Positions 12,071 through 24,521 are shown, counted from the first letter of the stretch. The stretch: 64,000 bases of DNA from Sporothrix humicola (GCA_021396245.1 WNYE01000035.1:62001-126000); one strand, 5' to 3'. Numbers and translations: made by a program. Notes: generated from the letters alone by a model not told the origin.

Positions 12071-12824
12071 ATGCACGGTGTGCATTTTGAGGGCCATGGG
12101 GTTGCTGGGGTCGGTTGGGGGCGCCCAAAGGGGTTGATTGACTCTACTGTTGTTGAGCGGCCCTCTACCAACCGACAGGATGTGCATGTGCACTGAAGCG
12201 GCAGAAATGTTGTACAGTTGCTGCACGTCCATCTATTCTCATCCCGCATGACAAAGAACCGACGGGGAGAACGACGGTCTCGCAGACAAGGCGAGACAAA
12301 AAAAATAAGCTGGGTGACTTGTGACAAAGCCCTGTTTTTGCAGGGCTATGAATATGTAAGGAGAATGTCTATGCCGGCGCGCATAGGACAGCTCGTGTGC
12401 TATTATTTCCACAAAACATTTTTGATGATGGATCTGCAAACGGTTACGAAGTATTGACACGAATCGATATCGGAGTAATAATAGAACAAATGGACGGTTT
12501 AAAAAATTAGGAAGGGAGGCGACGGCGTACTTTGTAGCAAGAAATACAACGTCCCATGTTTAATTGAGATTGGAAGTTTTATCATAAAGGTTTTTTGTGA
12601 CGTATGATGACGAAAAGAAGGTCGTGACTGAAGAGAAAGCTGGTGTTGGCTTAATTGACCCCTGTATGTGTAGACCCTGAAAGTGACTAAATTAGGCACT
12701 GAACTGCCTGAGAGCTATGAGCTTAGCTGGACGCGCCAAATGTCTCCGTCTATTTTTGACCTCACCTCATCTCTCATCAAGCACCTTAATACACCCCCAC
12801 GGCAAGACACGTGGTATAGATGGG
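12071..12824. other. Intergenic: C9-methyltransferase 3' region and rrg7 promoter
   Basis: About 750 bp, AT-rich from 12400 to 12700. No gene or clear site seen. An in-frame upstream ATG for rrg7 exists at 12717 but is not preferred. Confidence 0.4.
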
Positions 12825-13700
12825 ATGAAGGCGGCAACGAGATACGGGCGGATCGGCCAGCGGGCGGGCAGAGCACTTTCTCCACATATTGCTACCAGCA
12901 CACGGCCAAGCTGGACCTGTGTCAGAGCTTTTGAGACGCGTTCAAGATGGAATTCTTCGTCGTCCTCTTCATCACCTTCGCCACCGCTCATCTACCCAGA
13001 ACAGCCTCGGTCAGTCAAGCACAATGACCTGGCGTCTTTTCTCCGGTATGCCGAAAGGGCTGGCCTGGACACTGGCTCCACAACGTACGTCGGCACATAC
13101 TACGAATACACCGTGGCCGACCACCTGGCGCCTCTGGGATTCTCACTTCGGCGCGTCGGCGGCGCATCCGATCGCGGTATCGACTTGCTGGGGACATGGA
13201 CGCTTCCCATACCTAAGACAAAGGGCAGCTCAGAACCGTCACCCGAGCCTTTGAGGGCGATTGTGCAGTGCAAAGCCGGAGCAGGCCAGCGCGTTGGCCC
13301 AAATCTCGTTCGCGAGTTGGAAGGGGCCTTCATCGGAGCGCCTGTTGGTTGGCGGTCGCGAGTTGGCCATGCCGAGGACAACGAGGAGGATGGAAACAAA
13401 AACGGAAACAGCAACGGAAACCCCTCCGTTATTGGCGTGCTTGTGACGGAGAAGCCAGCGACAAAGGGCATCCGAGATGCATTGGCACGCAGCCGGTGGC
13501 CGATGGCGTATATCTACTGCGCCAACGAGGGCCACATACGACAGATGCTCTGGAACCAGCAGGCCGAGAAGACGTGCGGTCTGACAGGGCTTGGAGTCAC
13601 TTTGCGGCATGCCACAAGCGAGGAAGAGGGTGTCACTAACCATATCGTTCTGACATGGCAAGGAAGGCCTCTCCCGCCGGTCAAGGTCGAAGATTCATGA
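12825..13700 (+). CDS. rrg7: RRG7-like mitochondrial protein with PD-(D/E)XK nuclease core
   Basis: Family known as 'required for respiratory growth 7' in yeast and located in mitochondria; its molecular role is not settled. Intronless, 291 residues from the ATG at 12825. This start gives an Arg-rich, acid-free leader (MKAATRYGRIGQRAGRAL) fitting a mitochondrial presequence; an in-frame ATG at 12717 would add 36 residues. A Mrr-type restriction fold is visible: helix residue E94 in GTYYEYTVADHL, D120 in SDRGIDLLG, and QxK at Q148/K150 in IVQCKA. All core residues are present, so nuclease activity is possible but not shown. Residues about 180-210 hold an Asn/Gly-rich insert made of near-repeats. 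RRG7 assignment comes from the whole domain layout. Confidence 0.8.
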   Translation: MKAATRYGRIGQRAGRALSPHIATSTRPSWTCVRAFETRSRWNSSSSSSSPSPPLIYPEQPRSVKHNDLASFLRYAERAGLDTGSTTYVGTYYEYTVADHLAPLGFSLRRVGGASDRGIDLLGTWTLPIPKTKGSSEPSPEPLRAIVQCKAGAGQRVGPNLVRELEGAFIGAPVGWRSRVGHAEDNEEDGNKNGNSNGNPSVIGVLVTEKPATKGIRDALARSRWPMAYIYCANEGHIRQMLWNQQAEKTCGLTGLGVTLRHATSEEEGVTNHIVLTWQGRPLPPVKVEDS

Positions 13701-13907
13701 GGCAGATAGGAGACAAAAAGGGCAAAAAGAAGATTGGCTTAAATTTGACATAAAAAAAGCTGGCGCTATGATTTTCTAAAACAATTCTCGACTCAACAAA
13801 GGCCATCACCAACGCGGATACCTCTCAGGGACACTCCCCCAGCCGCCTCGAAGGCCGTTCTGGTGTGCCTCCCGCCGCTGCCGGTCCAGTTCCTCCCGGG
13901 ACTGCGC

Positions 13908-14516
13908 CTAGTCGTCCCAGACGGCCTGCTTGGCCCGTTCGGTCTCTTCTTGCTGTTTCTTTTCGGCCGCCCGCGCTTCGTCGCGCCGTTTCCGCTCGGC
14001 CTCACGCAGGGACTTTTCATAGGCTCGCTGCTCCTCGGTCATCCGCGGCGCTTTAATGCCCAGAGCACCGGCAATCAGCCGGCGTGCCACTGCATCCGTC
14101 TTTTCTGGGCGGCGGGCCGGTGCGTCGTTGTTTGTTCCTCCTCCTCTGGACGCCCTCGACTCGTTCCAGTCGGCAGCCAAGGGCGTGTTGTCGCCAAACG
14201 GCGTTGACGAAGCCGACGACGAGCTGTGGTAGCTGGGAGTGCTGGGCGTGGGCGGCGGGGCTGTTGTGCCTGCGGGTGGCGTCTTAGTTGGTGGAGGCGA
14301 TGCCGGCGTGTCGTCGCTGGTGTCATTTTTGCTGTCATCATCTGATGAAACATCTTCGTCCTCCCACGAATCGGCCACCTCCTGCTTCTTCTTCTTGGGA
14401 GCAGCCTTTGGTTTTGACGCTGCTGCTGCTGGCTTGGCGCTGTTGCTCATCTCTGGGTCGATGGTCAGTCTACCGACAGACGACTCGAGGTCGGCAGACC
14501 TGTTCTTTGGGGCCAT
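13908..14516 (-). CDS. Conserved hypothetical protein with charged C-terminal coiled coil
   Basis: 202 residues from the ATG at 14516 (MAPKNRSADLESSVGRL); an in-frame upstream extension exists but lies beyond this first plausible start, close to the promoter. The middle is disordered: Lys-rich, then acidic (SWEDEDVSSDDD), then Pro/Ser/Thr-rich. The last 70 residues look conserved and structured: RRLIAGALGIKAPRMTEEQR, then a basic heptad-like helix and a terminal VWDD. I associate this tail with an uncharacterised fungal family but cannot name a function. No signal peptide or membrane segment. It converges with rrg7 (207 bp apart) and diverges from the Lon gene. Confidence 0.75.
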   Translation of the reverse strand: MAPKNRSADLESSVGRLTIDPEMSNSAKPAAAASKPKAAPKKKKQEVADSWEDEDVSSDDDSKNDTSDDTPASPPPTKTPPAGTTAPPPTPSTPSYHSSSSASSTPFGDNTPLAADWNESRASRGGGTNNDAPARRPEKTDAVARRLIAGALGIKAPRMTEEQRAYEKSLREAERKRRDEARAAEKKQQEETERAKQAVWDD

Positions 14517-16029
14517 GTTGTGAGTAGGAGGTGAAGGATGGAAATGTGTGAAAGGGTGAAGATGGCTAATAAATTTAGAACCCGTTAAAAGTCCTGGCAG
14601 TTGTATATTATATAACGAATCACTTCTCACTTGGAGTACTAAAGATCTTTCTTTTGGCCCCCTCTAGCTTGACCTAGGTCAGGCGGTAAAGGTTGAGACA
14701 GGCGGCCTGGATGAAAAGGTGAAGACGAAAGAGGGAAGCGACAGGCTGGTTTGATGGGCGCTGGTGATCTTGGCGCGGCTCTTTTCGAGATGTTCCCAGA
14801 TCTGAAGCTCGTCAGGGGTTCGCAGGGGAGATGTAAGGTGAGGACGGGTGGGGTGCAACCTTGGAGCTTGGGTATGAAGCAGTGGATTTGAGATTAAGAG
14901 AAGTCAAAGTCTTGGAGCTCAACATGAGACCGCGAGGTTGAGTGCTTCTTTCCTTTTTTAGCCTGTCCCTGTGAGTTTAGCGGGGAAGGTGCGTCCGTGG
15001 CAGCTGTCGCACTGCAAGTGCAACTGTGGTACGGCTACTTCCCCGCGATCTCAGCTTGGAGCCTTGTTCTTACCTAATTTGGCTTCTTGGGCCTGTTGGG
15101 TGTTCTCGGTCCAGCCAGCGGCCTTTGTCACTGGCGCTCGGTTATACTGATATCGCCGTAGCGGGCTCCGCCGGATTTCACAACCTGTCCCTGAAGCCCG
15201 CCCGGCGTCAATTTGCTTCATTTTGTTAACACAGGGACTGTTATTTCTGTCCTTACATATTTTGGTCCATTTTTAGTATAATAGACGTGTAATAGACGTC
15301 TTGGTGGTGTCAGGTTGAAGCTGTCATTTTGTCGATGTGATCACGTGAGCATGTTCTGATTATCTTCTGTCTGTACCTGTTGACAGAACGCGACTTTTGG
15401 TTGCCATATTCTCATGATAATATTCAAATAAATCATTCAAATAATACATTAGACCATACTTCCCTCGCCATCTCACCGTGACGCGCGTGGTAGCTGCCTT
15501 GTTCAACCACCGTCTTTTCGGAGCTTGGCGGCTAACAGTGGCTCCCAGCTCGGTTTTGTATTATTAAGACGATACAGCGATATAGCGCGTGAGAGGCGTG
15601 CTCCTGCCGGCGATAGCGGAGCCAGTGCCTGTCGTCGCCACGGCTCAGGCCAGCACTTGCCCATCACTGGCGAAAAAAAAAGGAAAAGACGGCTTCGCTC
15701 ACCTTCCACGGCTGTCTCCAATTGTTTCCCACATGCGAAATCAACCTTTTGCCTCGCGCAACAACCACCACCCATTCCCCGAATCGTCTCCGTTCACGGC
15801 GTGACGACGTTCGGCTGTATTCTTTCAATTTGTTCTTCCATTTACTTTGTGAATCCCCTACCCCTATCACTGTCCCAATTCACGCAGCCTCGTCGTCATC
15901 CGAGAGCTGTTTGTGATCGTTTGATTTTCTTCTTTTCTCAGCCGAGCCCTCGAGCTCACATCCTCCGATTCTCCCCCAATCCTCTCAACCCACACGGCCT
16001 CCCGACCTCTCCGACCCCGACCGCCCAGT
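14517..16029. promoter_or_regulatory. Divergent promoter region between the hypothetical gene and pim1
   Basis: 1.5 kb. TATATAA-like bases near 14605-14616 (minus strand) sit about 100 bp upstream of the hypothetical gene's ATG. The part at 15840-16020 is CT-rich on the plus strand and is probably the pim1 leader. No further gene supported. Confidence 0.45.
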
Positions 16030-19000
16030 ATGCTTCGACAACATGCCTCCCGGCGACTCCTAGCCAGCAGTGCGCCCCGTTGTGTCCGGCCAGCTCACAT
16101 CCGCCTCCTCTCGACCACACCTTCAGTCGCTTCTCGACCACGATTCATTGCACCTTCGCCAGCATCGTCATTATCCTCGTCGACGTCATGCTTGTCGCCC
16201 TTCTCGCCCCGGCTGGTGGCATCCTTCTCGACATCGCCCGTCCAGCTGAAAAAGGAACGTGGTTTCTTTGACACGACCAATGCAGAAGAGGACGCAAAGA
16301 ACAAGACAAAGGAAGGCGAGGAGGAAGTTGAGACAGCAGAGACAGAAAAGAGCGGCAAGGACAAGGCCGCTGACAAGGCTGCCGACAAGTCCAAGGCGTC
16401 AGCCGAGGTCGAGGCGGCCAAGGACGGCGAAGCTGAGGTGGCCAAGACCGAGTCTGAGTCCAAATCGGCATCCAGCGATCAGGACGCTTCGTCAGACGGC
16501 AAGCCTGGCAGTCCAGCCTCATCTGGTGCTGCGGGAAGTTCGTCAGGCGGTGATGGCGATAGTGGGAGCAGCGGCAGCGGCAGTGGCAAAAAGGGCCGCA
16601 AGTCGAGCGCCGACAAGGCTCTCCAGAAGCCCGTTGTGCCCGAAGTCTACCCGCAGGTCATGGCCATTCCTATTGCGAAGCGGCCGCTGTTCCCCGGCTT
16701 CTACAAGGCCATTACCATCAAGGATCCCAACGTCGCTAGCGCCATTACCGAGATGATCAAGCGCGGCCAGCCGTACGTCGGTGCTTTCCTGTTCAAGGAC
16801 GAGAACGCCGACGACGACATAATACACAAGGCCGACGACGTGCACGACGTGGGTGTCTTTGCCCAGATTACGAGCGCGTTCCCGCTGCACGGCGAAGGCG
16901 CCACGGGCCTGACTGCCATCCTGTACCCCCACCGCCGTATCCGCCTGTCCACCCTGATTCCGCCAGGGTCTGACAGCAGCGCGAGCGGCGTCAGTGAGGC
17001 GAGCGTGACGGACGCCGACAAGCCTTCTGAGGTCTCGACCGAGGCCGCTGAGGGTGACGCGCCCGTGCCCGACCCGATCCCTGCGAAGCCGACCGACGAG
17101 GAGGCACAGCGCGAGAAGAAGGGCGACGTCGTGGCTAGCTTCGAGGAGAGCGCTGTCGCAACCGTCCCTAAGAGCGAGGCTCCAGCCAGCCAACAGCAAC
17201 AGTCCCATGCTGCCCAGTACGAGCCCACGTCGTTCCTCCGCAAGTTCAATGTCAGCCTCGTCAACGTCGAGAACCTGACCGAGGAGCCCTTTGACGCCAA
17301 GAGCCCTGTCATCCGCGCCGTCACCAATGAGATTGTCAACGTCTTCAAGGAGGTTGCTCAGATGAACAGCCTGTTCCGCGACCAGATCTCGACCTTTTCG
17401 ATGAGCCAGTCGGCTGGTCATGTGACCGCCGAGCCTGCCAAGCTGGCCGATTTCGCTGCTGCCGTGTCAGCAGGCGAGCCGGCCGAGCTGCAGGAGGTGC
17501 TGTCCAGCCTCAATGTTGAAGAGCGCATGCAGAAGGCGCTCGTTGTCCTCAAGAACGAACTGATGAACGCCCAGCTGCAGTCCAAGATCACGCGCGAGGT
17601 CGAGAGCAAGATCACCAAGCGCCAGCGCGAGTACTGGCTCATGGAGCAGATGAAGGGCATCCGTCGCGAGCTGGGCATCGAGTCCGACGGCAAGGACAAG
17701 CTGGTCGAGAAGTTCAAGGAGAAGGCCGACAAGCTGGCCATGCCCGAGGCCGTTCGCAAGGTCTTTGACGACGAGATCAACAAGCTGGCCCACCTCGAGC
17801 CGGCCGCCTCCGAGTTCAACGTGACGCGCAACTACCTGGACTGGCTGACCCAGATCCCCTGGGGCCAGCGCAGCGCCGAGAACTTTGGCATCCACAACGC
17901 CGTGACCGTCCTCGACGAGGACCACTACGGCCTCAAGGACGTCAAGGACCGCATCCTCGAGTTTATCGCTGTGGGCAAGCTCCGCGGCACTGTCGAGGGC
18001 AAGATTCTGTGCTTCGTCGGCCCGCCCGGTGTCGGCAAGACCAGTATCGGCAAGTCCATTGCGCGCGCCCTCAACCGCCAGTACTACCGCTTCAGTGTCG
18101 GTGGTCTCACAGACGTTGCCGAGATCAAGGGTCACAGACGGACGTACGTCGGTGCTCTGCCCGGCCGCGTCATCCAGGCCCTCAAGAAGTGCCAGACTGA
18201 GAACCCCCTGATCCTGATTGACGAGATTGACAAGATCGGCAAGGGCTACCAGGGCGACCCGTCGTCGGCACTCCTGGAGTTGCTCGACCCCGAGCAGAAC
18301 AGCTCGTTCCTCGACCACTACATGGATGTCCCCGTCGATCTGTCCAAGGTGCTCTTTGTCTGCACGGCCAACATGACCGACACCATCCCGCGGCCCCTGC
18401 TGGACCGCATGGAGGTTATCCGGCTGTCAGGCTACGTTGCCGACGAGAAGATGGCCATTGCCGAGCGCTACCTGGCGCCCGCCGCCAAGGAGATGGCCGG
18501 TCTGCAGGGCGCCGACGTCACGTTGAGCCAGGACGCCATTGACGAGCTCATCAAGTCGTACTGCCGCGAGTCGGGTGTGCGCAACCTCAAGAAGCAGATC
18601 GAGAAGGTGTACCGCAAGTCGGCGCTCAAGATCGTCCAGGACCTAGGCGACGAGGCGCTGCCTACTACTGCCGCTGCCGAAGAGGCGCTCGGCAAGGACG
18701 GCAAGGACGATACCGAGGCTGTTACGGCTGCCGATGAGACGGCTGCGTCAGATGTGGCTTCGGAAGAGGATGATAAGAGCTCGACGGCCTCGACAACGTC
18801 GGATGCGGTGTCCGAGTCGACTGCCGCTACCGAGACGTCCGAGGATGGCAGCGAGACTTCTGCGGCAAACAAGGATGGCGCCACCGCCACAACCGACAAG
18901 CCCCGGAAACCCCTGGACGTCCCCGAGTCCGTGCACGTCGTCATTGACCGCGACAACCTCAAGGACTACGTCGGCCCTCCCGTCTTCACGTCCGACCGCC

Positions 19001-19272
19001 TCTACGACGTCACGCCACCTGGTGTCACCATGGGCCTGGCCTGGACCCAGATGGGCGGCGCCGCCATGTACGTCGAGACCATTCTGCAGTCGGCTCTGCG
19101 GCCCAGCAGCCGCCCGGCCCTCGAGATTACTGGCAACATCAAGCCCGTCATGAAGGAGTCGTCCACAATTGCCTACTCGTTTGCCAAGGCCATGATGGTC
19201 AAGGAGTTCCCCGACAACCACTTCTTTGACAAGGCCAAGCTGCACGTCCACATCCCCGAGGGCGCCGTGCAA

Positions 19273-19308
<36 letters not shown>

Positions 19309-19728
19309 TCGCTCCTCTCGCTCGCCCTCGACCACCCTATTAGCCCCACCGTCGCCATGACCGGCGAGCTCACGCTGACGGGCAAGGTGCTGCGCATTGG
19401 CGGTCTGCGCGAGAAGACGATTGCGGCGCGCCGCGCGGGTTGTAAGATGATTGTCTTCCCCGAAGACAACATGTCTGACTGGCTGGAGCTGCCAGAGGTG
19501 AGTTTAATCCCCAGTATTCTCAATTATTTCAACCCCTTCTATTTCAATTGCTAACTAACTTCCCAGAACATCAAGGAGGGCATTGAGGGCCGCCCTGTTA
19601 GCTGGTACAAGGACGTCTTTGACATCATCTTCAAGGACATTGACCACGAGGCAGCGAGCAAGTGCAAGATCTGCGAGTACAAGAAGCTGCACGCCGACGA
19701 GTCGAGCAAAGACGAGAGTGACGATTAA
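16030..19728 (+). CDS. pim1: Mitochondrial Lon protease (PIM1)
   Basis: ATP-dependent serine protease of the mitochondrial matrix that removes damaged proteins and maintains mtDNA. Exons 16030-19497 and 19567-19728 with a 69-nt intron (GTGAGT...TTCCCAG) give 1209 residues. An Arg-rich presequence starts MLRQHASRRLLASSAPRCVR. The N-terminal Lon domain spans about 210-560, the AAA+ module has Walker A GPPGVGKT at 664-671 and Walker B LILIDEIDK near 727-735. The protease domain has S1086 in DGPSAG and K1129 in GLREK, 43 residues apart as in bacterial Lon. Without the second exon the C-terminus would end wrongly after DWLELPE. Large acidic/Ser-rich inserts lie at about 75-200, 310-400 and 880-960, the last between the ATPase and protease domains. 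Confidence 0.96.
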
Positions 19729-22700
19729 ACGACACGAGGATAACACAAAACAAAAACAACAAAAACAACAATACAAAAACACGATAGGAGATCAGACGAA
19801 AGCGAGGCGTGAGGAGGTTTTTGTCTATCTTTGTAAGACTAGATAATGTGAGGACGGCGGAACAGATCTCGGATCTTAGATCATAGATCTTTGGTCCTAA
19901 ATCTTTGATCTTTGATATTGGACGGACGTGATAAAGATAGAGGGCAATACTTGCATATCCCCATCTCTTTTTTTCATCTCCCTCGGCATATATTTCGCAT
20001 TGGACGGGCATCCCCATTTGTACACACATTTGTACTTTTATACATTGATGCAACTAGGCCGCATGTGTGCGGCTGCTCTCTTCTTCCATCCCGTCTCTCT
20101 TCTGCTGGTTGGTGCAAAACAAAAAGGCTCAAAAGGGCACAAAGTGCAACTCTGGCACGAGGCATTTTGTGTTTTTATTTTTGTTTATTTCTGGGAATTT
20201 CTGGGAATTTCCTTTATTTCTGTTTCATTTTATAGCATACAGCATCGTCACATATGACGGACGACTCTCCCCTTTATACCAATAGAAAAAACCCATGTAC
20301 AAAAACATTGTATCTAGTACTGCTTAGAATATAAATCCTCACCTACAAGACGCATGCATGCATTTCTGTGATCACTCTTATGCCTCATGCAGTGTTTCTC
20401 CAGATATGCCTCACATGACCAGCCGCGGACGCTGTCATCCCCTGAAAGTGTAGGACTTTGTTTGCACAACCGCCCCCAATTATATCGAGTATTTACACAT
20501 CATAAACTTCCTGCCATGCTCAGGTAATTCTTGTATTTTGAACACACCTTAACCCGGCTGTTGACCCATTTGGGAACACAAAAAGGATCATTCTACCCCT
20601 CGTCTTATTTCTTGCCACTGATCCGAGCTCCTTGGACCATGGCAATCTAACAGGTTTTCTGGAACGTATAATTGAATAATTGAACGCATGGAAGCCACGC
20701 CGAAGAAAAGAAAATATTTATAAAAATAACAACGCGCTCACGAGGCCATTGATGTTAGCCTTGTGACAAGAAGAGCCCAACCGTCATCGCGCATGCCGCA
20801 TATCGTCAGCTGGAGTCTGATCTCGTTTTCATTCTCATAAAATCCATGAAAAGATATGAGAAGAAAGAATGACACCGAGATGGAGCGTTATCGTATCTCG
20901 CCATGTCGTGGTGTGCTTCTGCGTTGTCTCTTTTTTTCTCATCTCTCTCAATCCAACATCCAACATCCAACGTGGGATGTCGTTGGGCCCTGAAAGCCTA
21001 AAAAACAGCGCTGTCCGCGGGACCGTCCCGCCAATAACAGCGGATCATATCAATGGTCTCAATCCCGGTACGGAGGAGTACTTGCTGTGCAGGAGACTGC
21101 ACGCTAATTTATGTCGAACTCTCACTATATCTGGCGCCAGTTCGTGTACTCTAATGTCCCTGTTCGCTGGCCAGCACATCGCCCGCCGTTGCCGTCGCCC
21201 TGGTCTGCCACTAGCGGCCGCTGCGCAGTTGGCGCTAGGCGGTCTTGAAGTCCCCTTTTTGGGGTTTAGGGGGCTCGGGGGGTGGTTGGCAGAGGTTGGG
21301 GGTGTGTGCTAGCAAGAAGCGAAAACAAAAGGTGCAAAAGTAAGGGCCCAAATATGCACGCCTCACACCCATTCATACAGAAAGCACTTCGAAAGCAGAC
21401 AGAAAACAGAGAGAAAACAGAAAGAAGACACATAAAAAGCATCAAGGAAACAGCGTTGCGGCCTTATGTGTTCGCTCTTTCCCCTCTGGTGGCCGTCACC
21501 CCAGTGGTGAATTTACACGTGTGCGGGCTCCACCCCACCCTTTGACAGCCCCAGAATGGTTCTTTCCTTTTCAATGTTTCCCCAGCCCCCTGTCCCCTGC
21601 TTTTTTCTTTTCTGTTGTGCCTTGTTCTTTCTTTTTTGTTCTTTGTGGATCGTTTTTTCTCTCTCTCTTGTATCCGTCGTGCTTTCCTCCCCTGTGTCTT
21701 TCCTGCTACAACGACTCGTGCGTAAAGAATCCTCCGCTCGGAGCAGGCCGAATGAGTAGGTTGTCTCTGTACTCTGTATTCTGTACTCTGTATAATGTAC
21801 TCAGTACTCTGTTGCTTGCATCGTATCACTCTGTGCCCTTTCGGACTGTGCTTTGCGAACAGAGACGAGACACACTCTATGTTGCAATTGTGTCAAGGAG
21901 CAGACGGCCGACATATTATAAGTAGCCCGAAAACCATGTCCCAGACGGAATAACTTCTTGAGTCTTCTACGGGGATTCAAACTTGGATTCAACGTTGAAC
22001 AAATGCTGCATCGCTGACTTCCTAGTTTTGTTATTTGCTCCTGCTGGCCAACCCCTAGCCAGCCTCCTTTCCGTTAGCTCCTGCCATCTCCATCTGCGAG
22101 ACTAGGAAGGAACAGGACAGTACGAGCGAAACGGGAAAGGAAGGAAAGTTCAAAGTATGGAAAGGGGAAAGAACGATAGAACATCCCACCATCAGAGTGG
22201 ACATCGAAAATGGGTTCGCAATTGCCGTATCTTCCTCATGGGCCTGGCCACGGTCCTGCCTTTTCTGGCCTCCTTTTTCTATCGTAGAGTTTTTATGCCT
22301 CGTGCTGTCTCAACTCCTTTTGTCTTTTTCTTCATCTTCATCTTCTTCCATCTCCTTTTTCTCATCCCATATCTTCCTCCTCCCACTCTCAACACCCACG
22401 CGCCGTTCTCGCAGCACCGTTGTATTATCGAATTATCGACCTTCAACGGTTCGCTGCAACTCCCGCCTGCCAATCCGCCACTCACACAATTTCTCCGCTT
22501 CATATCAGACCTCACAACCCTCCTTTTTGTCTTGCTCTCTGATATTCCTCCTCTTTCTCTTCTCACACCCTCCATCTCACGGCGCATTGGCACATATGCA
22601 CCACGGTTCGCATCCGCCCTGCCTGTTCCGAGCATTTTGAACGTATCGATCTGCCACCCCCATATTATATTTTGGGATTTCGTCTCTGCTTTTGCTGCTT

Positions 22701-24521
22701 CTGGTGCTTTTGTGCATTTTTTAATCAATTCTATCACTCCCTTTTCTATATATTTTTTCGGCCCCATTGCGCCTTGCCCTCCTTTCCCCATATCCCATTA
22801 TCTCTTGGTCCAGTCATCGGCCATCTTGAAACTTTGACGCCTTGGGTGCAGCTCTGCACGTCTGCATTTCTGCCCAAATTGTGATTCAAGATCTCTGGTA
22901 CCTGTACACGCACGACCTACAGTACGCCCGCAGCCCTTTGCAGCCTTTGCAGCCTTTTCTTGCAGAGCACGGTCGAAGCGAGACATATACGAGGGCAAAA
23001 ACGCGTTTGAACACTCCCACCAAGCCTCACAGTTCTCCCAACTCTCCCAATTCTCCCTTCCAATCCCAATACTCCCCACGACTGTCAGATCGACGTGACC
23101 TGGTTCTTGTTCGTCGCCGGGCATCCACTGCCTAGTGGCGCCCCAGCCAAGGCGGCCTTCTCATATCATCAGACAGGTCAGGCAAGGCGAGACCCGTGCT
23201 CGTTTGGGACCTATTCTTTTCTTGTTGTTGTCCAGCATCGAGCGCCAATCAATTTCGCGAGAGGGCAGTGCAAGCCCTACCGGCCGACCGCTTGCCCGGT
23301 CTCTCAATATAATCAGACACAAACGACACAAAAGACACAAACATTGCAGGATGCCACCGTTGCCTTGGGTCTCGGATGCAAAAGAACGAAAATAACGAAA
23401 CTAGCTTACACGCCTTTTGGCTTTCCAAAAATACAACACGAGACCCTCAAACGACACACGCAAAAGAAAGATAAAGTTGGCGCCGCCAGCTCCAGTCTTT
23501 CGCACCCGCTTTGCGCAAACCAGGTCCAAGCTCCTGTGCGTTGCTGCACGAACAACCCCTGCTCCTTTTTATCGATTTTCCACTTTGCCAACCTGGTCAA
23601 TTTTCTGCGTGAGAGCCGAATTGAACAAGAGCTAAAAGCTTCACAACGGAGGCCGTCCGTCTTTGCTTTCACCGACAAGGTAAAAGGCATCGCCTGCCAT
23701 TGCCATTGACAACATCAACAAACGCTCTTCACTCTGCCTCAGAGCTCGGCCTTCTCTCACCTTGGAGTCGGCAACAGCAGCGAACTGCAAAAAAAATTCA
23801 TGAAGCAGGCTGCACGCTTCACGCTTCACGCGAAACAACGCCCACTTTACCCTAATGTCCTGCAACCTACTCCGTACACCTGCACCTAATACCGGCCCCT
23901 TTTCACCGCCGCCATCTTCGCACAACTTCAAACCTGCCGGTCACCGCATCTTGCTGTTGCCCCTGGATCCCCTCTTGTGACCAATTTTCACCAGTTGCGT
24001 CAGGCAGAGATTTTTTGGGCAAGGCCGATCACCAGTATCCAGTCGGAAAGTCACTTTTTTGCAACCTTTGCAGACTATCACTTGTGTTCCTTTCATCACC
24101 CGCTCTCCCGGCCGTCTGTCCTCCCATCTTTGTTTATTTGGCTTTACATCTGCGCCCTGAATCCACCCGGGCTTCCTTTAAGCATAGCATCTCATCTTGA
24201 CTTTCACGTCCCAATCTGCCTCGTACCCCATTCTCCTCCCCCTGTCATCCACGTTTTCTGCATCATTTCTGTTCCCAGCCAGACCGCCAAACTGTCGGAG
24301 ACTTCCAACTGCCAGACCACCAACCAGCCGGCCCGCGTTTTGACACGCGGGTATAGTCCACAACAACGCATTCAGCCTCAGTCATCAAGTGTTTATTTGT
24401 CGCCGCCGATTTAGTACGCTGGCCGTCTCATAAACGCCGCTCCGTGCATAGCTCCACGGTCGCTGGGGCGGCAACAGAAGTGCCACCTGCCTCTGTTGTG
24501 CCTGGCAGCGGCGGCATCCTC
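19729..24521. other. 4.8 kb intergenic region with long CT-rich leader-like DNA
   Basis: No gene supported. 19865-19915 holds degenerate GATCTT repeats, 20191-20210 a 10-nt tandem pair, and 21765-21812 a short-period repeat. From about 22250 to 24430 the plus strand is rich in C and T, as expected for promoter and leader of the kinase-like gene. Open frames here (for example 22157-22837) are biased by this composition and show no domain. Confidence 0.45.
21765..21812. repeat. Short-period tandem repeat (TCTGTAC-like)
   Basis: TCTGTACTCTGTATTCTGTAC and variants repeat with a period of 7-8 nt, degenerating at the right end. Non-coding context. Confidence 0.6.

Noticed and set aside
10604..12232. 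542-codon open frame antisense to the C9-methyltransferase
   Set aside because: It mirrors the GC-rich third positions of the real gene, consists of Val/Leu/Gly-rich low-information sequence, and shows no domain; the plus strand has a full enzyme.
12717..12824. Upstream ATG of rrg7 at 12717
   Set aside because: The 36 extra residues would displace the basic presequence that starts at 12825; kept as an alternative only.
16543..17421. Open frames antisense to pim1 (also 17467-18318 and 18748-19335)
   Set aside because: Composition shadows of the Lon gene; no motif and no own splice or promoter structure.
20191..20210. TTCTGGGAATTTCTGGGAA as a heat-shock element near pim1
   Set aside because: Spacing between TTC and GAA is three bases, not the canonical two, and it lies 3' of the gene.
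22157..22837. 226-codon open frame with apparent membrane segments
   Set aside because: The DNA is a T/C-rich leader; runs of Phe, Leu, Ser and Pro follow from that composition, and no conserved motif is present.
24444..24521. Kinase-like gene start at 24444
   Set aside because: The codon there is GTG; the first ATG in frame is 24522. An upstream exon remains possible but is not shown.
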